Part shown: positions 6,977 through 10,198 of the stretch, one piece after another
Layout: each line of letters begins with the position of its first letter
How positions within the stretch are numbered: the stretch's first letter is position 1
DNA from: Alphaproteobacteria bacterium UBA6544
GTDB lineage: Bacteria > Pseudomonadota > Alphaproteobacteria > UBA8366
NCBI GenBank assembly: GCA_002434595.1
Contig: DJKK01000185.1
Location: 1 to 10,198 of the forward strand
Length of the DNA: 10,198 nt
Direction of reading: 5' to 3'
The notes under the pieces: model-generated
Databases searched by the model: none
Seen by the model: the letters and a program-made list of their open reading frames with translations, nothing else
What the model was told of the DNA's origin: nothing
Program-made: the position numbers and the translations under genes

Positions 6977-7983
6977 CCGGGTTTTATACCGGTAATCCTC
7001 GCGAGTGTGCCCGGTACAAACTCATTTACCGAGACATCGACAAAGCCCGCATTCTCGAAATAGCCGATACAATCAGCGTTGGTGTGCGCGAGCCCGGTGG
7101 TGCCCCCAATCGCCTCACTCAACCCCCAGAGCGCTGGCCCAACCGGACCCTGACGATCATCGTCGAGGGTTTCTCCGATCAGATGCATCTCTCCGCCAGG
7201 CAACAGCGCATCAAAAGTTTTTTTAACCACCTGACCGACAATGTCACGGCTATAGATCGGCAAATTGCTCGCCATAACGGCAACGTCGCAATCCGTCGGA
7301 AATGGATCGGCCGTGAAGTCGCAAGCTTCCGCTGTCACCCGGTCCGACGCTCCGTTCTCAGTTATTACTTCCCTCGCGACAACCGCAACCGACGGCAAAT
7401 CCAATACGATGGCACTTAAGCCATTGTAGGTCTCGGTCGCCACGATACTATATGCGCCCGAACCACCTCCCAGATCCATCATCCGCTTGCGGTTCGACAG
7501 ATCGACATGGCGCGCAAAACGGCGGCCGGCGCCCATGCCGATGCTATATGTCGCTTTGTGATACTCACGGGCTCTTTCGACCGTAAACTCACCGTATTTC
7601 CCAAGCCTGTCGACTGACTTTGACTTGAGTTTCTCTGAAAGAATTCCCCAGTCGTTCCAACTCGGTTTCGTGAACAGCATCCACGGTCCGGCATAGCGGG
7701 GAGCCCCCTCAACCAAGAAGCGTTCCACATCCGGCGCATTGATCACGCGCCCATCGTCGCCCAGTTCTAACAGCTTGAGCGTGACGCAGGCGGTCATCAA
7801 TCTTTCAGCATTGGTTTCCGTGATATCGAGCGCAGTCGCGACTTCGGTAAAGGTTCCCGCCCCTTTTGAGACGACCGTAAACAGCCCAAGTTCCACCGCC
7901 GCCATCAATGCGCCAGATCGCCAAAAACCCTGAACCATTTCCTGCAGGCGCACGGTATCGAGCCGCTTCTCACCATCGCTCAT
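6973..7983 (-). CDS. SAM-dependent methyltransferase, O-methyltransferase (dimerising) family
   Basis: This 336-residue protein has an N-terminal winged-helix dimerisation domain at about 10-95 (FWRSGALMAAVELGLF, then VATALDITETNAERLM). A class I Rossmann methyltransferase domain follows at about 150-336. Motif I is MMDLGGGSGAYS (168-179), and the acidic residue after strand 2 that binds the SAM ribose is D195 in IVLDLPSV. The late strand is DALLPGGEMHLIGE (258-271). This architecture is shared with hydroxyneurosporene and small-molecule O-methyltransferases. The position where O-methyltransferases usually have a catalytic His in LHDW reads SNLPIYSRD (239-247), without His, so the acceptor chemistry is uncertain. 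The ATG at 7983 has an AAAGGAT ribosome site at 7989-7995, 5 nt upstream. It follows the VOC gene by 12 bp and is the last gene of the leftward operon. Its stop abuts the kinase relic. Confidence 0.9.
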   Translation of the reverse strand: MSDGEKRLDTVRLQEMVQGFWRSGALMAAVELGLFTVVSKGAGTFTEVATALDITETNAERLMTACVTLKLLELGDDGRVINAPDVERFLVEGAPRYAGPWMLFTKPSWNDWGILSEKLKSKSVDRLGKYGEFTVERAREYHKATYSIGMGAGRRFARHVDLSNRKRMMDLGGGSGAYSIVATETYNGLSAIVLDLPSVAVVAREVITENGASDRVTAEACDFTADPFPTDCDVAVMASNLPIYSRDIVGQVVKKTFDALLPGGEMHLIGETLDDDRQGPVGPALWGLSEAIGGTTGLAHTNADCIGYFENAGFVDVSVNEFVPGTLARITGIKPG

Positions 7984-7995
7984 CTGGGATCCTTT

Positions 7996-8757
7996 CTAAA
8001 TAAGCCGGAAGCGAATGCCGCAAACCTGGACAATATCACCATTCACGGTACATCCGCGGTTGGTCGCATTTCGGAGAATTGTCTCGCGATCCGCGACTTC
8101 AAGGTCGAGTCCAGCCAAACCTTCCCCACGGCCGTCCTCCACGGGCACAAACCGCAAGACAGCATTCTCCAGCTGCAACATTGGCTGCCCCGACGAATCC
8201 TCGCTGACATCAATATTGAGAACTTCCGACCAACGGGCAGCCAGCGCACGTGGTTCAGGCGATTGAACCTCGACCCCACTCATACGTTTCGTCACGTCAG
8301 TCCTGACGGCTTTCTTCCAATCGTCACCAGCAGGATGCCATGGCCCGTCCGGTGCATCGCTGCGAGGGTCTGTACTCGTCTCAAGAATTGCCCCCCCGGT
8401 GTCCTTCGGGTGAAGCTGCAATCCTACATAAGTGCCGTAGTCCAAGCGGTTCGCTATTCGAACACCGATTGCTTCCATTCGGGTTGCCCGGGTTTCCGCA
8501 TCATCACACTGCAGAATCACCATATACCCACCATCCCCTTCGCGCCGGCTAAGATAGCGGCCCGCCGCCGTACCATCACGAAAAGGGGCCACAACTTCGA
8601 GAAAATTAGTGCCGACCGGCAATAGCGCGTTAGTGAGACCGTACTTCTCAACCGCAAGATCGTGATGACAGATCGCTAACCCGAATACAGCCGTCAGATC
8701 ATCAACCGGTTTCTCTATTTCCGAGGCAACCAAGCAAATCTGCCGGAGCCGCAGCAT
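7996..8757 (-). CDS. VOC (vicinal oxygen chelate) family protein
   Basis: This 253-residue protein has two glyoxalase-like halves. The N-terminal half starts with LRQICLVASEIEKPVDDL. FLEVVAP and VGLQLHPKDTGGAILETS complete the first beta-alpha-beta-beta-beta pair, and the second half runs from about residue 155 (KRMSGVEVQSPEPRALAARW) to the end. Probable metal ligands are Q6, E54, H116 and E126, a VOC-type set. VOC members include epimerases, isomerases, dioxygenases and glyoxalases; the reaction here is not determined. The block GTAAGRYLSRREGDGGYMVI suggests a defined subfamily with an unassigned role. The gene lies between crotonase and methyltransferase, with one base separating the crotonase stop from its ATG at 8757 and an AAGGGC ribosome site at 8764-8769 inside the crotonase end, so it is almost certainly co-translated. 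An epimerase or isomerase acting on the crotonase product is an attractive but unproven idea. Confidence 0.87.
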   Translation of the reverse strand: MLRLRQICLVASEIEKPVDDLTAVFGLAICHHDLAVEKYGLTNALLPVGTNFLEVVAPFRDGTAAGRYLSRREGDGGYMVILQCDDAETRATRMEAIGVRIANRLDYGTYVGLQLHPKDTGGAILETSTDPRSDAPDGPWHPAGDDWKKAVRTDVTKRMSGVEVQSPEPRALAARWSEVLNIDVSEDSSGQPMLQLENAVLRFVPVEDGRGEGLAGLDLEVADRETILRNATNRGCTVNGDIVQVCGIRFRLI

Positions 8758-8758
8758 A

Positions 8759-9553
8759 TCAACGCCCTTGGAAGACCGGTTTCCGCTTCTCGACGAAGGC
8801 TTGCGCTGCTTCCTTGTGATCCTCCGTCAGGCTAGTGCTGGCGTGATGCATCGCCTCCAGATCAAGGCACTGGGACAATGGTTGGGATATTGCCGCATTA
8901 AGATTTTTCTTCATGTAGCCAAGCGTTACCCCGGGACCCTCCGCCAACCGTTTGGCCAGCGCCATGGTTTCTTCCTCCAACTTCTCATCGAGGACGACCC
9001 TGTTTACGATGCCGAGAGACAAAGCTTCATCCGCACCGACAGCATCCGCCAGCAAATACAGTTCACGTGCCTTCGCAGGACCCACAAGTTGCGTCAAAAA
9101 CCAACTGCCTCCAAAATCGCCGGAAAGACCAACCTTCGCAAAGGCGGTGATAATTCGGGCGTTCTCGCTCACCACTCTTAGATCGCAAGCGAGAGCAATC
9201 GACATTCCCGCACCGGCCGCCGCACCGCGCACCATCGCGATAGTGGGTTTCGGAATCTCATGGATCAAACGAGACACCTCCATGCGGGCCCGCAGGGTCT
9301 TTGCACGAACGTCGAGAGGTTCTTCGTCGTTCTTGCCCGCTGCCATGTTCTTGACATCACCGCCAGAGCAGAAGGCGCGGCCAGCACCGGTCAATACAAT
9401 GGCGCCCACACTAGGGTCTTCGGCGAGGCGCTCAACCTTCTCGTAGAGGCCTTTCAGCATGTCGCGTGTTACCGCGTTCAACGCATCCGGCCGGTTCAGA
9501 GTGATCGTCGCAACCTTGTCCGCAACGTGTTCCAACAGATGCTCTTCGCTCAT
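8759..9553 (-). CDS. Enoyl-CoA hydratase/isomerase (crotonase) family protein, PaaG-like
   Basis: This 264-residue protein has a complete crotonase domain. I chose the ATG at 9553 because GGAGG sits at 9559-9563, five bases upstream, and the longer frame upstream has no family similarity. The CoA-binding and oxyanion-hole segments are AFCSGGDVKNM (60-70) and RGAAAGAGMSIALACD (109-124). The two catalytic glutamates of classical enoyl-CoA hydratase (in GGGCELAM and FGQPE) are missing: here the segments read AGAGMSIAL and ITAFAKVGLSGDFGG. Instead D146 in SGDFGG matches the aspartate position of PaaG-type 1,2-epoxyphenylacetyl-CoA isomerase and related isomerases. The C-terminal FVEKRKPVFQGR tail is also typical of this branch. 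An isomerase on an unsaturated or epoxy acyl-CoA is thus more likely than simple hydration. It lies 92 bp after the thiolase stop and one base before the VOC start. Confidence 0.92.
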   Translation of the reverse strand: MSEEHLLEHVADKVATITLNRPDALNAVTRDMLKGLYEKVERLAEDPSVGAIVLTGAGRAFCSGGDVKNMAAGKNDEEPLDVRAKTLRARMEVSRLIHEIPKPTIAMVRGAAAGAGMSIALACDLRVVSENARIITAFAKVGLSGDFGGSWFLTQLVGPAKARELYLLADAVGADEALSLGIVNRVVLDEKLEEETMALAKRLAEGPGVTLGYMKKNLNAAISQPLSQCLDLEAMHHASTSLTEDHKEAAQAFVEKRKPVFQGR

Positions 9554-9558
9554 TCGAG

Positions 9559-9563
9559 CCTCC
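9559..9563 (-). promoter_or_regulatory. Ribosome binding site deciding the crotonase start
   Basis: The minus strand reads GGAGG followed by five bases and ATG at 9553. This is a near-ideal Shine-Dalgarno spacing and selects the short start over the in-frame upstream ATGs at 9565 (four codons earlier) and 9694. Confidence 0.7.
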
Positions 9564-9645
9564 ATACGTCTGTATTCACCGTACCCTCTCCCGTAATCGA
9601 AAGAGGATGTAACCCACCACAAACCGGCGGATAAATCAGGGTTGT

Positions 9646-10198
9646 CTAAGCGACCTCGAAAAGGCCGGCCGCACCCATGCCGCCGCCCACACACATGGTA
9701 CAGACGACATTCTTGGCACCGCGCCGTTTGCCCTCGATCAGTGCGTGGCCAACCATACGTGCCCCACTCATGCCATAAGGATGACCAATCGAAATTGCGC
9801 CACCATTGACGTTCAAATTCTCATTCGGAATGCCAAGCTGGTCACGACTGTACAGAACCTGGACCGCAAACGCTTCGTTCAATTCCCAAAGATCGATGTC
9901 ATCAATCTTCAGGCCATGGCGTTCCAGCAATTTTGGCACCGCGTAAATTGGCCCAATGCCCATCTCATCCGGCTCGAGGCCGGCAACAGCAAACCCGCGG
10001 AAATACCCAAGAGGTTCCAGGTTACGCTTCTCAGCCTCCTTGGCCTCCATGAGTACCGCAGCTGATGCACCATCAGACAGCTGGCTCGCATTTCCAGCCG
10101 TGATGAAATACTCCTCGCCGCGTACCGGCGTTAGACCCGCAAGGCCTTCAAGATTTGTTGTCGGTCGATTGCATTCATCTTGCTCGACCATGACTTCA
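9646..10198 (-). CDS. Thiolase (acetyl-CoA C-acyltransferase family), C-terminal part
   Basis: The frame runs off the right edge of the window, so only about 183 C-terminal residues of a roughly 390-residue protein are present; the nucleophilic N-terminal cysteine lies outside. Visible family motifs in order are CNRPTTNLEGLAGLTPV, ITAGNASQLSDGASAAVLM, WELNEAFAVQ (the NEAFA block), NVNGGAISIGHPYGMSGAR with the catalytic His in GHP, and the terminal CTMCVGGGMGAAGLFEVA with the second active-site cysteine in CVGGG. All visible catalytic elements are intact. Thiolases cleave 3-ketoacyl-CoA with CoA or condense acyl-CoAs. As the first visible gene of the leftward run it is followed, after a 92-bp gap with no gene, by the crotonase. 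That implies beta-oxidation-like breakdown of a CoA-linked substrate. Confidence 0.95.
   Translation of the reverse strand, partial: EVMVEQDECNRPTTNLEGLAGLTPVRGEEYFITAGNASQLSDGASAAVLMEAKEAEKRNLEPLGYFRGFAVAGLEPDEMGIGPIYAVPKLLERHGLKIDDIDLWELNEAFAVQVLYSRDQLGIPNENLNVNGGAISIGHPYGMSGARMVGHALIEGKRRGAKNVVCTMCVGGGMGAAGLFEVA

Noticed and set aside
9554..9694. N-terminal extension of the crotonase frame up to an ATG at 9694
   Set aside because: The extension overlaps the thiolase end, has no family similarity, and a strong GGAGG site supports the start at 9553.

Overview
The window looks like bacterial chromosome with ordinary catabolic gene content. Genes are dense, the base composition is moderately GC-rich (not computed), Shine-Dalgarno sites are clear, and start/stop codons overlap tightly. 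Glutathione-related families (a soluble GST and a MAPEG protein) beside an ATP-dependent hydantoinase/oxoprolinase pair and CoA-ester genes suggest a Pseudomonadota member, probably an alphaproteobacterium. That placement is inference from gene families, not a search result. I see no tRNA, rRNA, CRISPR array, intact transposase or phage gene.

Layout. (1) 1-708 (+): the 3' part of an LLM-class (luciferase-like, F420/FMN) oxidoreductase. (2) 744-2578 (-): a compact leftward set, MAPEG-type membrane protein, then an FAH-family hydrolase, then a glutathione S-transferase. The first two overlap by 20 bp and the last two are 4 bp apart. The MAPEG gene appears to have lost its first membrane helix. 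(3) 2579-2790: a divergent intergenic region carrying copies of a TTCGGCCC-TATGA element on both strands. (4) 2791-6557 (+): hyuA and hyuB, overlapping by ATGA. (5) 6558-6972: no intact gene, but the + strand retains a previously unlabelled relic of a PAS-domain histidine kinase, with its PAS start and its ATPase G2-box end in different frames. (6) 6973-10198 (-): a second leftward operon, thiolase (cut by the window edge), then a PaaG-like crotonase, a two-module VOC protein, and a class I SAM methyltransferase of the O-methyltransferase type.

How they may work together. HyuA/HyuB should form one ATP-dependent enzyme acting on a cyclic amide, imide or carboxylation-type substrate. The adjacent GST, FAH hydrolase and MAPEG protein would fit processing of glutathione-linked or ring-cleavage intermediates. 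Thiolase plus crotonase indicates CoA-ester chain or ring breakdown. None of the substrates can be read from sequence. The window is mostly conventional metabolism. The items most worth checking are the repeated element between the divergent operons, the kinase relic, the broken-looking MAPEG gene, and the methyltransferase and crotonase active-site departures.
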